Assembly (NCBI GenBank): GCA_027459665.1
Contig: DAIDHN010000022.1
Span: forward strand, 1 to 59,151
Reading direction: 5' to 3'
DNA from: Chthonomonadaceae bacterium
Lineage (GTDB): Bacteria > Armatimonadota > Chthonomonadetes > Chthonomonadales > Chthonomonadaceae
DNA length: 59,151 bases
Below the pieces are notes generated by a model. That model saw only the letters and a list, made by a program, of their open reading frames with translations, made no database searches and was not told the origin of the DNA. The position numbers and the translations under genes are program-made. Positions 24,037-32,351 of the stretch are shown here, in pieces; within the stretch, counting starts at the first letter, position 1; every line of letters starts with the position of its first letter.

Positions 24037-25407
24037 TCAGCCAAACAGGTGCTTGTGCAGCAGGCAAACTGCCTTATCTACCTCGCTTTCAGGAATCAGG
24101 CAGGAAACCGACATTTCCGAGTCGGCTGTCTGGTACACAGGGATTCCTGCAAGGGTAAGGGCATCATACATTTTGGCCACTACCCCCGACTCCTGCCGGT
24201 GCCCGCGCGCTACCACAGAAACAAGGGTGCAGTTTTCTATGGCATTCACCGGCACATCTACAACATGAATGCGGTCTTCTACACAGGCAAGCAGCGGGCG
24301 CTGCACGCTGTAGGCAAGGTCCTGCCCCTTGTCGTAACGAAATATGTAAAATGTAGAGAGCTTGCCATCCTGGTCTTTCGGTTCAGAGGGGATGGGAATC
24401 ACCATGCCGTCCAGCAGGTCTCTGGCAATGGGATAGATTCTTCTCTCTACCACAAACGAAAGGCTTCTTGACCCAAAGGTGTTGAAAAAAATAGGAACTT
24501 CTGCCCGCGCCATCATGCGGTACACTTCACGCTCAATGTGTGCCTTGTGGGGCGTGTCTCCCATATCCAGCCGAATCAGCACAGTACGCCCGGTGTGCGT
24601 AATGCCGGTAAGCCGGGGGCCGGGGGCCTCAGCTGAGTCATTGGCCACAATGCGTGTGCCCGGCGCATCTGAAAACGTAGACTTCACCCAGAGAGGTATG
24701 TTGTGATCCATCGCCAGTTCTGCAGCACGCGGATGCACCACCCGGGCGCCCTGGTGCGCAATTTCGGCCACTTCCTCATAGGTGCATACCGGCAGGGTTC
24801 TGGCCTCTGGCACAATGCTTGGGTCGGCGGTTTTCACGCCGTCTACATCGGTGTAAATCTCTACCGCTTCAGCCTTCAATGCCACCCCCAGCGCCGAAGC
24901 AGAAGTATCGCTGCCGCCGCGCCCCAGGGTAGTAATCGCCCCATGCTCCATTTCACCATCTGGCAGGGTAATTCCCTGAAAACCGCATACCACAGGCACA
25001 TATCCCTGCTCCAGCAGGCTCAGCAGATACTGGGGGCGTATTTCAAGAATGCGGGCATCGCCAAACTTGTCTTCTGTTATAATTCCTGCCTGCCCGCCCG
25101 AAAGCGCAATCGCTTTGCACCCTGCTGCATTGAGGGTCTGTGCAAACACCACCGTAGAGATGATCTCGCCGCAGGCCATCATCATATCCATCTCGCGGGC
25201 TGAAGGGGTTACCTGGGGATCAACATCGCGCAGCACCTTGATCAGGGTATCTGTAGCATACGGCGCTCCGGCTCTGCCTATGGCCGAGACCACCACCACC
25301 GGCGAGAAGCCCGCCTCACGCACCTGTATGACCTTGCGTGCCGCCAGCAGCCGATGCTCCGCCCTGTCTACCGATGTGCCGCCAAACTTTTGCACCAGAA
25401 TTTTCAT
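24037..25407 (-). CDS. lysC: Aspartate kinase
   Basis: Phosphorylates aspartate, the first step to lysine, threonine, methionine and diaminopimelate. A 456-residue protein with the kinase N-terminus KFGGTSV (7-13), the GGSDTSASALGVAL catalytic segment and two C-terminal ACT domains (about 300-450) for feedback by amino acids. The last ACT repeat (CTLVSVVARGHRQESGVVAKMYDALTLAGIPV) is clear. It overlaps by four bases with a separate ACT-domain gene upstream, so the two are translationally coupled and may form a complex. atpZ follows 15 bases later. The genomic union with the ATP synthase operon is unusual. Confidence 0.95.
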   Translation of the reverse strand: MKILVQKFGGTSVDRAEHRLLAARKVIQVREAGFSPVVVVSAIGRAGAPYATDTLIKVLRDVDPQVTPSAREMDMMMACGEIISTVVFAQTLNAAGCKAIALSGGQAGIITEDKFGDARILEIRPQYLLSLLEQGYVPVVCGFQGITLPDGEMEHGAITTLGRGGSDTSASALGVALKAEAVEIYTDVDGVKTADPSIVPEARTLPVCTYEEVAEIAHQGARVVHPRAAELAMDHNIPLWVKSTFSDAPGTRIVANDSAEAPGPRLTGITHTGRTVLIRLDMGDTPHKAHIEREVYRMMARAEVPIFFNTFGSRSLSFVVERRIYPIARDLLDGMVIPIPSEPKDQDGKLSTFYIFRYDKGQDLAYSVQRPLLACVEDRIHVVDVPVNAIENCTLVSVVARGHRQESGVVAKMYDALTLAGIPVYQTADSEMSVSCLIPESEVDKAVCLLHKHLFG

Positions 25408-25964
25408 GCCTGTGCCTCCCTGTTTCCAGGCAGGGGTCGCTCATGCACCACGCTTTTCTCCAGCCCAAATTCCTGGCAAAGCCGTTCAAGGGCGCTCTCT
25501 ACGTGCACGCCATCTATGAGGCACTGCACCGAATCGTGCGAGTCACCGGTTTCATACAGCTGCGCGTCAGCATGGTACAGCGCATCGCTGATATGCACCA
25601 TAATTCCGCTTACCTCCCGCATGGTGGTTGCAATCACCACTACCAGCGCCAGGTCGGGGCGTATGCGCACGCCAAACCCTGCCTGTTTCAAAACCTCATC
25701 TGCCTGCTGCACATAGTGGTGTGCCAGTGCAAAAGTAACCGCAGTGCGATGCAGTTTCACCAAAAAAATGGGAATGCCGGCATCGGCCAGCGCTTTCAGC
25801 ACCATGCGCACCGATTCACTGCGCTCTGCACCAGGTTCAAATGTAATTAGGGCGTGCGCAAGGTGGCGGGTTACATGCACCGCCCAAACCCCGCGCTCGC
25901 GTTCAAAACGGACTTTCTGCCCATTCAGAATAGACTGCCCCGGAGAAGAAAACTGGTTCATCAT
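25404..25964 (-). CDS. Stand-alone ACT-domain protein next to aspartate kinase
   Basis: About 186 residues holding two ACT-like repeats: an N-terminal part (WAVHVTRHLAHALITFEP...VLKALADAGIPIFLVKL) and a C-terminal part (LALVVVIATTMREVSGIMVHISDALYHADAQLYE). No kinase motifs are present. It looks like a detached regulatory half of aspartate kinase and its stop overlaps the lysC start by four bases. The start at 25964 is chosen because GAGG lies before it and because the predicted transcription start (near 26007) leaves little room for the upstream ATG codons at 26003 and 25985. Allosteric control of LysC is inference. Confidence 0.7.
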   Translation of the reverse strand: MMNQFSSPGQSILNGQKVRFERERGVWAVHVTRHLAHALITFEPGAERSESVRMVLKALADAGIPIFLVKLHRTAVTFALAHHYVQQADEVLKQAGFGVRIRPDLALVVVIATTMREVSGIMVHISDALYHADAQLYETGDSHDSVQCLIDGVHVESALERLCQEFGLEKSVVHERPLPGNREAQA

Positions 25965-26013
25965 AACAAACGGCCTCGCTGCCCACATGAAGAGTCTGTG
26001 CAAAATTTCGCGA

Positions 26014-26043
26014 ATTATGACACATTCGTAAAATCACTGTCAA
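26014..26043 (-). promoter_or_regulatory. Promoter of the ACT-lysC-atp block
   Basis: Minus strand TTGACA (26038-26043), an 18-base spacer and CATAAT preceded by TGT (extended -10, 26014-26022) form a near-consensus housekeeping promoter 50 bases before the ACT gene. The downstream genes are packed so closely that one transcript could run to atpG. Confidence 0.7.
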
Positions 26044-26091
26044 CGAAAGGTTGTGCAATGCACCGAGCAATATCGCCGTACAGCATGAAAC

Positions 26092-26121
26092 GGCCCTTCT
26101 GCAGCGTGATGCAGAAGGGCC
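26092..26121 (-). terminator. Hairpin after the PEP-CTERM-like gene
   Basis: GGCCCTTCTGC and GCAGAAGGGCC form an 11-bp stem with an eight-base loop, 27 bases after the stop of the 26898 gene on the minus strand. The T tract is weak (GTTTC). Confidence 0.7.
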
Positions 26122-26148
26122 AGGGAGACCGCAGTAGAAACCTGCAGC

Positions 26149-26898
26149 TTAGCGGTTGCGGCGCTTGCGCTTCAGCATGCCCAGGGCACCAATGCCAAAC
26201 AGGGTAGACATGCCTGCCGCGCTGCTGGCTTCGGGAGCAGCGGGGGGGGGAGGAGAAAACGGCGTGTTGTTAGAGCCAAACACTATGTCCTGCGGTCTGC
26301 CGCTGCTCTTCGGGCCAGCATTTGCCAGCACAGATCCCCAGCTGCTGCCGTCATGGCTCAGCGCCGCCTGTTCAACGTTGTACACCGACTGCGCAGACAA
26401 ACTGGAGTTGAAGGTATTGCTGTAATTGTAATTGCTGCCCGACTTGCTTACGTGGCTGTTCAGCGAAAGGTCCCACACGGCTACCTGGGCAGCTGCGCTC
26501 TGCGAAGAACCAATGTAATTTGCTGCAATGTAATCGATAGCATTCAGGTTAGAACTTGTCAGCCCCACAATTTTTTCGTACCATGTGCTTGAGAGGCCGT
26601 AAGTTGGGTCATCTATAGATGCAAACGTTGCATGCCAGCTCTCATTATTATAAATATTGTTTACAAGGTCTGTGCAATATCCCTGGTAAGATTTTCCGCC
26701 AACATTGAAATGGTACACACCTGCAGCAGTGCTTTCTGAATACTTGTTGCCATTGAACGTGTAATTTACCTTTACCCCTGTAGAACCATTGTCATTAGTG
26801 AATTGAATATTATTTTGCGCATGTGCAGCGCCCGACAGCATAGGAAGAAGTGCACACACTGCAGAAGCTCCGAGCAATGAGGGTCGAATGTTTTTCAT
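26149..26898 (-). CDS. PEP-CTERM-like secreted surface protein
   Basis: A 249-residue protein with a signal peptide (MKNIRPSLLGASAVCALLPM... cut after AAHA) and a C-terminal sorting signal: APEASSAAG, a hydrophobic stretch MSTLFGIGALGML and the basic end KRKRRNR. That tripartite tail matches PEP-CTERM proteins, which exosortase processes and anchors or releases. The mature domain is Asn/Ser/Tyr-rich (YQGYCTDLVNNIYNNESW) and has no catalytic motif I recognise. AAGGAG lies 12 bases before the ATG at 26898, so a start at 26925 is less likely. No exosortase gene is in the window. Confidence 0.8.
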   Translation of the reverse strand: MKNIRPSLLGASAVCALLPMLSGAAHAQNNIQFTNDNGSTGVKVNYTFNGNKYSESTAAGVYHFNVGGKSYQGYCTDLVNNIYNNESWHATFASIDDPTYGLSSTWYEKIVGLTSSNLNAIDYIAANYIGSSQSAAAQVAVWDLSLNSHVSKSGSNYNYSNTFNSSLSAQSVYNVEQAALSHDGSSWGSVLANAGPKSSGRPQDIVFGSNNTPFSPPPPAAPEASSAAGMSTLFGIGALGMLKRKRRNR

Positions 26899-27211
26899 TT
26901 GTCTTGAGTACTCCTTGTACTGCATCTCAGGAAAATGGAATAACTGTATTCCGGTTATTGATTACGAACACAAATGTTATACGGCGCTTTTGAATGAAAC
27001 AAAATGCTAAAATTGCCAGTAATTGCAAAATATAGGAAAATTTGACAGTGCTTTCACATTGATCATACTTGCACAGCAGAGAACCCCTGCAAAACAAAGG
27101 CGACAAAAATAGGTTGACAAATATATTCACTTTGTGTAAAAATAGAATTGGGTACACAAAAAATACCAGAAAAATGTTTTCTTGTGCAGTACAAATAAGG
27201 AGAACTCTCTT
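26899..27211 (+). promoter_or_regulatory. A/T-rich divergent region with two plus-strand promoter candidates
   Basis: This 313-base gap between divergent genes holds TTGACA-16-CATACT (27042-27069) and TTGACA-17-TAAAAA (27114-27142), both pointing toward the gene at 27212, the second about 65 bases upstream of its start. AAGGAG precedes that start. On the minus strand a TATAAC box near 26977 could serve the PEP-CTERM-like gene. No RNA gene recognised. Confidence 0.55.
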
Positions 27212-27700
27212 ATGGCAATGCCAGCTTATTCACCGCAAATTGCACCAAACAAAATGCTGCCGGGGCTTACAGCGCCGCAGGCTCGGCCAAAGCGCCGAAA
27301 ACGCAAAACCGTTGTGCCCGCACTTTTTTTGCTCAGCGCTGCAGTACTGCCTGCTCTGTTTCTAAGGCCATCTCCGCCGCCCAGCCAGCCAGCCTTTCAA
27401 CCCGACCCCCTGCCTCATGCCCGACTCAAACTGATCTCCGCATCTGCCCGGTTTCATCAGCATTTCGCTGTACTTACAGGCGCAGTGAGCAGCGAAAAAA
27501 ACTTGCATGCACCGCTGGAAGCGGTGGTAGAGCTGCTCGATAAAAATGGCAATACGCTGGCTACCGGCCAGGCACTTCTTACACCAGACACTTTGCCCTG
27601 CCACAAAAGCGCTTTCTTTCGCATAGACATGCACTGCCCAAACCGCACTGCGGCATGGCGAATACACTTTCGAACGCTGTTTGGGCCATGGGTAGGCTAG
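27212..27700 (+). CDS. Membrane-anchored protein with FxLYD-like domain
   Basis: A 162-residue protein: a basic, Pro-rich N-terminus (about 1-33, ending PKRRKRK), one transmembrane segment (about 34-51), a Pro-rich linker and an extracytoplasmic beta domain. HFAVLTGAVSSEKNLHAPLEAVVELLDKNGNTLATGQALL resembles the FxLYD/DUF3426 pattern of binding domains on membrane proteins. No catalytic residues are apparent. AAGGAG is nine bases before the ATG at 27212, and promoter-like elements lie upstream. It is followed after 81 bases by the NYN-nuclease gene. Function unknown. Confidence 0.65.
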   Translation: MAMPAYSPQIAPNKMLPGLTAPQARPKRRKRKTVVPALFLLSAAVLPALFLRPSPPPSQPAFQPDPLPHARLKLISASARFHQHFAVLTGAVSSEKNLHAPLEAVVELLDKNGNTLATGQALLTPDTLPCHKSAFFRIDMHCPNRTAAWRIHFRTLFGPWVG

Positions 27701-27738
27701 AAACTGTTTGCCGCAAAGCAGGAGAGTGCACCGCCTCT

Positions 27739-27766
27739 GGTGAATAGTAACCCACTACTCTTCACC
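27739..27766 (+). other. Imperfect hairpin before the NYN gene
   Basis: GGTGAA-t-AGTA pairs with TACT-c-TTCACC around a six-base loop, ending a few bases before the AAGGAGGAG ribosome site at 27771-27779. It may moderate translation of the NYN gene or act as a weak attenuator. Confidence 0.4.
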
Positions 27767-27781
27767 CATACAAGGAGGAGC

Positions 27782-28414
27782 ATGGTGCAGCGGGTATCCC
27801 TGTTTGTAGATGGAGCAAATATGTACTATGCCCAAAAAAGACTGGGCTGGTACATAGATTTCAAAAAAGTCCTCCAGTTTTTCGGGGCGGATGCCGGCTG
27901 TGAAATCAGCGAGGCGTACTACTACACAGGTGCAGATGCACAGGGCAGAGGCAAAGACGGCTCGTTTCACGAATACCTCAACTTTTCAGGCTACACCGTA
28001 CGCACCAAAGCCATCAAGCAAATGGTTGATGATGCAACAGGCGAAATTGTGGAAAAGGCCAACCTCGATATAGAGCTGGTCATCGATATGTTCAACACCG
28101 TCGATCTCTACGACACCTGCGTGCTGCTGAGCGGAGACAGCGATTTTGAACGGGCATTGGAATTGGTGCGAAGCAAGGGAAAGCGCATTGCAGTGGCAGC
28201 ACATCCCGAAATGACAGCACGCGAACTGCGCAACGTGGCAGGCAGAAATTACTACGACCTGCGTGACATGGAACGCGCGCTCGCACGCACAGACAGACTT
28301 CCTGAAAACGGACAATACCCCCTCAGCACAGAAACCCGAATTGCAGACCCCGCAGAAGAGCATGTATGGCAAAGCAGTATTGACCTGCCTCCTCCCGAAC
28401 AAATGTACGAATAA
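27782..28414 (+). CDS. NYN-domain (LabA/DUF88) putative RNase
   Basis: A 210-residue NYN protein of the PIN-like nuclease superfamily. Acidic residues expected to bind metal are visible: D10 in LFVDGANMYY, the aspartates in ANLDIELVIDMF and those in LLSGDSDFERAL. Such proteins cut RNA or act in RNA quality control; LabA homologues affect circadian output in cyanobacteria. AAGGAGGAG immediately precedes the ATG at 27782. The C-terminal tail (about 170-210) is polar and probably disordered. It lies upstream of leuB with a 69-base gap. RNase activity is family knowledge, not shown here. Confidence 0.88.
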   Translation: MVQRVSLFVDGANMYYAQKRLGWYIDFKKVLQFFGADAGCEISEAYYYTGADAQGRGKDGSFHEYLNFSGYTVRTKAIKQMVDDATGEIVEKANLDIELVIDMFNTVDLYDTCVLLSGDSDFERALELVRSKGKRIAVAAHPEMTARELRNVAGRNYYDLRDMERALARTDRLPENGQYPLSTETRIADPAEEHVWQSSIDLPPPEQMYE

Positions 28415-28483
28415 CGCCGACTGCCTGAACAGCGGGGTAAAATAGCCCGTAAACATTTTTTGCGTGAAAGAGATACCAATACC

Positions 28484-29584
28484 ATGCATTACCACATTGT
28501 TCTGCTGCCAGGCGACGGCATTGGCCCGGAAGTAACTGCAGCAGGCGCACAGGCGCTGGAGAAAGCTGCACAAATGCACGGCTTTGCCCTGCACACAGAA
28601 ACCGCACTCATTGGAGGCTGCGCCTACGATGCGGCAGGGCATCCGCTGCCGCCCGAAACGCTTGCACTGTGCCGCACGGCAGATGCAGTGCTGCTGGGAG
28701 CCGTAGGAGGCCCGCAGTACGACACACTGCCCGCACATCTTCGGCCGGAAGCAGGGGCGCTACTGCCCCTGCGAAAAGAACTGGGCCTCTTTGCCAACCT
28801 GCGCCCGGCGCGCCTTTTTCCTGCCCTGGCTGCAGTGAGTGCGCTTCGGCCTGAAATCACCGCCCAGGGCCTCGACCTGCTGGTAGTGAGAGAACTTACC
28901 GGTGGGATCTATTTCGGACAGCCCAAAGCACGCTCGGCAAACGGCGAAAGCGCTACCGATACCTGCACGTATTCACGCACCGAAATTGAACGCATTCTGC
29001 ACACAGGTTTTCAGGCAGCACAAAAACGCGCAAAACGCCTCTGCTCGGTAGACAAGGCCAATGTACTGGAGACATCACGCCTCTGGAGGGAAACCGCGGT
29101 AAAGCTGGCCCCGCAATACCCCGGCGTAGAGCTTTCGCACATGCTGGTAGACAACTGTGCCATGCAGCTGGTGCGCGACCCGCGCCAGTTTGATGTCATC
29201 GTAACAGAAAACATGTTTGGCGACATCCTCTCTGATGAGGCATCCATGCTCACCGGCAGCCTGGGCATGCTTCCCTCAGCCAGCCTGGGCAGCCATTCAG
29301 CCGCGGCAGCAGGGGGAGTGTTTGGGCTGTATGAGCCTGTACACGGCTCTGCCCCCGACATTGCAGGCAAGAATGCCGCCAATCCGCTTGCAGCCATTCT
29401 CTCTGCTGCCATGCTGCTGCGCCATTCTCTGGCGCAGCCGGCCGCAGCAGACTGTGTAGAAAAAGCGGTGGCGCAGGCGCTGCACGATGGCTTGCGCACT
29501 GCAGACATTGCAGAAGCAGGCACGAAAGCGCTGGGAACCAGAGAGATGACCGAAGCAGTGCTGCAGCGGATGCAGGCGGCATGA
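28484..29584 (+). CDS. leuB: 3-isopropylmalate dehydrogenase
   Basis: Oxidatively decarboxylates 3-isopropylmalate in leucine synthesis using NAD+. The 366-residue protein shows [11 protein letters not shown] at the N-terminus, the substrate arginines in [11 protein letters not shown] and [12 protein letters not shown], the catalytic Lys/Asp set ([27 protein letters not shown]) and the NAD-binding [21 protein letters not shown]. The [11 protein letters not shown] loop separates it from isocitrate dehydrogenase. I chose the ATG at 28484; a TTG at 28460 is in frame. The stop overlaps the next gene (PII) in ATGA. leuA, leuC and leuD are not in the window. Confidence 0.95.
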   Translation: MHYHIVLLPGDGIGPEVTAAGAQALEKAAQMHGFALHTETALIGGCAYDAAGHPLPPETLALCRTADAVLLGAVGGPQYDTLPAHLRPEAGALLPLRKELGLFANLRPARLFPALAAVSALRPEITAQGLDLLVVRELTGGIYFGQPKARSANGESATDTCTYSRTEIERILHTGFQAAQKRAKRLCSVDKANVLETSRLWRETAVKLAPQYPGVELSHMLVDNCAMQLVRDPRQFDVIVTENMFGDILSDEASMLTGSLGMLPSASLGSHSAAAAGGVFGLYEPVHGSAPDIAGKNAANPLAAILSAAMLLRHSLAQPAAADCVEKAVAQALHDGLRTADIAEAGTKALGTREMTEAVLQRMQAA

Positions 29585-29919
29585 AAAAAATAGAGTGCGT
29601 TATACGCCCCATGCGTCTGGAAGCAGTGAAGGAGGCCCTGGAAACCATTGGCATTGTGGGCCTCACTGTTTCTGATGTACGAGGCTACGGAAGGCAGAGA
29701 GGACGCACCGAAAAGTACCGGGGCAGCACCTACGTAGTAAACCTGCTGCCGAAAGTAAAGCTGGAAGTGGTTGTGCCCGACGAAAAGGAAGAGGAAGCGC
29801 TGCAGGCTGTGCTGGAAGCAGCGCGCACCGGGGAAGTGGGCGATGGCAAGCTGTTTGTTTCTGCGGTAGAAAAGGTAGTGCGCATTCGCACCGGCGAAAC
29901 CGGCCCCGATGCACTGTAA
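29581..29919 (+). CDS. glnB: PII nitrogen-regulatory protein
   Basis: A 112-residue PII trimer subunit that reads 2-oxoglutarate, ATP/ADP and often glutamine, and controls nitrogen enzymes and transport. The T-loop is complete ([22 protein letters not shown]) with Y51, the residue uridylylated in enterobacterial GlnB. The B-loop [11 protein letters not shown] and the C-loop RIRTGE are present. Its start overlaps the leuB stop by four bases, so the two are coupled, which is not the usual neighbourhood (amtB or glnA). GlnB versus GlnK cannot be separated by sequence alone. Confidence 0.93.
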   Translation: MKKIECVIRPMRLEAVKEALETIGIVGLTVSDVRGYGRQRGRTEKYRGSTYVVNLLPKVKLEVVVPDEKEEEALQAVLEAARTGEVGDGKLFVSAVEKVVRIRTGETGPDAL

Positions 29920-29927
29920 ACACCGAC

Positions 29928-29992
29928 TGCGCATGGCAGGGAGGGCAGCACAAACCCTGCCTGCGCACAGAGGCGGCATTTGGTACTGCCGC
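29928..29992 (+). other. Two hairpins between the PII gene and rarA
   Basis: TGCGCA-t-GGCAGGG pairs with CCCTGCC-TGCGCA (13 bp with one bulge, 29928-29967). A second stem GCGGCA/TGCCGC lies at 29973-29992. They occupy nearly the whole gap and could end the leuB-glnB message or shield its 3' end; no T run follows. Confidence 0.5.
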
Positions 29993-30004
29993 TGGTAAAA
30001 CGCC

Positions 30005-31354
30005 ATGAACAAACGCATGCACCCCACAGAGCCAGACCTGTTTGACAACGAGCAGAACGCCGCAGCCACGCAGCAAGCTCCGCTTGCAGCCAGAATGCGC
30101 CCGCGCACACTGGAAGAGTTTGCCGGCCAGACAGCTCTGCTGGGGCCAGGCTCTATTTTGCGCACTGCCATAGAACACGACCGCCTTTCTTCCCTGCTGT
30201 TCTGGGGGCCGCCCGGATGTGGCAAATCTACGCTGGCCCGGCTCATTGCAGCATTTACCAGCGCATTCTTTGAAGAGTACAGTGCAGTAACAAGCGGCGT
30301 TGCCGATGTGAGGCGAGTGATAGATGCTGCCCGAATGCGAGGCCGGCAGAACCGCAAAACCATCTTGTTTATAGATGAAATTCACCGATGGAACCGAACA
30401 CAACAGGATGCGCTGCTGCCCTGGGTGGAAGACGGCACAGTGATTCTGATTGGCGCAACCACCGAAAACCCCGCTTTTGAAGTCAACGGCCCGCTGCTTT
30501 CCCGCCTGAGGCTGTACCGCTTTGAAAGCCTCTCACGGCAGGATATTGAACAGCTGGTGAACAATGCCCTGCGCGATGCCGAACGGGGGCTTGGCAGCCT
30601 CCGCATGGAAATTGATGCCGAAGCGCTGCAGCTGCTGACAGCCTTGGCAGAAGGCGATGCACGCCGCGCCCTCACCATACTGGAAGCGGCAGCGCTCAGC
30701 CTGATGCCCGCACAGGATGGGCGGAGGGTGCTTACAGTGCAGAAAATAGAAGAGAGCGCACAGCAGCGCGCACCCCGCTACGATAAAAAAGCAGACCAGC
30801 ATTACAATATCATCTCTGCCTTCATCAAAAGCGTACGCGGTTCAGATGCCGATGCCTCTCTTTACTGGCTGGCGGTCATGCTGGAAGCTGGCGAAGACCC
30901 GCGCTTTATTATGCGCCGCCTGCTCATACTTGCCTCAGAAGATGTAGGCAATGCCGACCCAATGGCCCTGGTACTCGCCTCTGCGGCAGCACAGGCGCTG
31001 CAGTTTGCAGGCATGCCCGAAGCACAGCTCACCCTGGCACAGTGCACCATCTATCTGGCAGCCGCGCCCAAAAGCAACGCTGCTGCCACAGCCATAGCAC
31101 GGGCGCGGGCTGCGGTGCAAAACCAGGGCGTGCTGCCTGTTCCTCTGCATTTGTGCGATAAGCGCTCTGTGGCGGCAAAAGCTTCCACCGGTCCCGGCTA
31201 CCTCTACCCGCACGACTACCCTGGCCACCATGTGGAGCAGCAGTACCTGCCAGAAAACGTGGAAGGCACACCTTTTTATGAACCCTCAGAAGAAGGCAGA
31301 GAAGCCGCTATAAAACAGAGAATGCTGCAGCGCCAGACAAAGAAGAATGCATAA
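30005..31354 (+). CDS. rarA: Replication-associated recombination ATPase RarA (MgsA)
   Basis: An AAA+ clamp-loader relative that acts at stalled replication forks. In its 449 residues the Walker A motif GPPGCGKS (68-75), Walker B ILFIDEIHRWN (DE at 124-125), sensor 1 GATTENPAFEVN and the C-terminal family segment (HYNIISAFIKSVRGSDADASLYWLA...EDVGNADPMAL) are all clear. HRWN replaces the more common HRFN. The short N-terminal DLF element resembles a clamp- or SSB-binding tail. The ATG at 30005 lacks a strong ribosome site; a second ATG is at 30017. Confidence 0.94.
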   Translation: MNKRMHPTEPDLFDNEQNAAATQQAPLAARMRPRTLEEFAGQTALLGPGSILRTAIEHDRLSSLLFWGPPGCGKSTLARLIAAFTSAFFEEYSAVTSGVADVRRVIDAARMRGRQNRKTILFIDEIHRWNRTQQDALLPWVEDGTVILIGATTENPAFEVNGPLLSRLRLYRFESLSRQDIEQLVNNALRDAERGLGSLRMEIDAEALQLLTALAEGDARRALTILEAAALSLMPAQDGRRVLTVQKIEESAQQRAPRYDKKADQHYNIISAFIKSVRGSDADASLYWLAVMLEAGEDPRFIMRRLLILASEDVGNADPMALVLASAAAQALQFAGMPEAQLTLAQCTIYLAAAPKSNAAATAIARARAAVQNQGVLPVPLHLCDKRSVAAKASTGPGYLYPHDYPGHHVEQQYLPENVEGTPFYEPSEEGREAAIKQRMLQRQTKKNA

Positions 31355-31365
31355 CCAAAATTTAA

Positions 31366-31382
31366 CAGGGAGTTAATCCCTG
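31366..31382 (+). other. Short hairpin between rarA and the pseudopilin gene
   Basis: CAGGGA and TCCCTG flank a five-base loop, 11 bases after the rarA stop. No T run follows, so its role as a terminator is uncertain. Confidence 0.3.
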
Positions 31383-31447
31383 CTTAATGCAGTTGCGTGC
31401 ATACTTTGCTGTGCTTTCATTTCTCAGTAACAGGAGCGCAGCAGAGA

Positions 31448-32275
31448 ATGGTTATTGAAAAGATCGCAAAGAAACAGGGTGCATTTACTTTAATAGAACT
31501 GCTGGTAGTTATTGCTATTATCGCAATTTTGGCAGCTATTCTTTTCCCGGTTTTTGCACAGGCACGTGAAAAAGCACGGCAAACTGTGTGTCTCTCAAAC
31601 GAAAAGCAGATTGCACTTGCAGCACTTATGTATGCACAAGACTACGATGAGACCTGGCCAATTGTCGGCTCAGCCATTGGCAGCGCAACCACCCTCAACA
31701 AGGTAAACGGCAACGGGCAGCCTTTCAACGGGTGGTCGCTCGTTATGCTTCCCTACATCAAAAACAGGCAGGTATTTCTCTGTCCCTCCATGCCCCACAC
31801 GTTTGAGGGAGGCGGTTTTTGCGCGCCGTTCAACGGGCAGCCCATTACCAACAACTATTCGTACAACTGGTTTCTTGGTTCAGACGGTTCTTACGGCACA
31901 CCGGGCGACGGCGACTACGGTTCCTCTCCCGATGGCACAATCACCTGGAATCACCCTATCTCCGATGCAGGAATAGTGCAGCCTTCCAACACTGTGGCTT
32001 TTCTTCACTCCAACTCTGTGCCGCCCTACGGGTTCACCTGGGGATGCCAGTACGTGGAAATAGAAACCCCAGACTTCATCAACAAGGTGCGCATGCGCGT
32101 TGTGCATGAAGACGGCGACAACCTTACCTTTGCCGACGGGCATGCAAAATGGTTTCATCTGAAAGACGAAGACTCGGCGGGCATGCGTCGTACCGTGTAC
32201 ATCTGGGCATCCCGCAGTATCTGGATGTTTCCGTATTATCCGGGCAGCACAGGCGGCTATCCGGTTACGCAGTAA
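31448..32275 (+). CDS. Type II secretion/type IV-like pseudopilin with DUF1559 domain
   Basis: A 275-residue prepilin-like protein. The class III signal [24 protein letters not shown] is processed by prepilin peptidase after the glycine. [35 protein letters not shown] follows, as in the abundant pseudopilin families of Armatimonadota and Planctomycetes. The C-terminal H-X9-DG motif is present ([16 protein letters not shown]). CAGGAG stands 11 bases before the ATG at 31448. No other pilus or secretion gene is near, as is usual for this family, where many orphan copies are scattered. Exact function unknown. Confidence 0.88.
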   Translation: MVIEKIAKKQGAFTLIELLVVIAIIAILAAILFPVFAQAREKARQTVCLSNEKQIALAALMYAQDYDETWPIVGSAIGSATTLNKVNGNGQPFNGWSLVMLPYIKNRQVFLCPSMPHTFEGGGFCAPFNGQPITNNYSYNWFLGSDGSYGTPGDGDYGSSPDGTITWNHPISDAGIVQPSNTVAFLHSNSVPPYGFTWGCQYVEIETPDFINKVRMRVVHEDGDNLTFADGHAKWFHLKDEDSAGMRRTVYIWASRSIWMFPYYPGSTGGYPVTQ

Positions 32276-32297
32276 CTTCTGGCGATTGGCACAGCAA

Positions 32298-32329
32298 AGC
32301 GGAGGGCGAATCTGCCCTCCGCTCTTTTT
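32298..32329. terminator. Terminator between the pseudopilin gene and lepA
   Basis: AGCGGAGGGC and GCCCTCCGCT form a 10-bp stem around GAATCT, followed on the plus strand by CTTTTT. It lies between convergent genes and could serve lepA from the other side, although the T run is only on the plus strand. Confidence 0.88.
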
Positions 32330-32351
32330 GCACTGCATTCATTTGCTTCAG

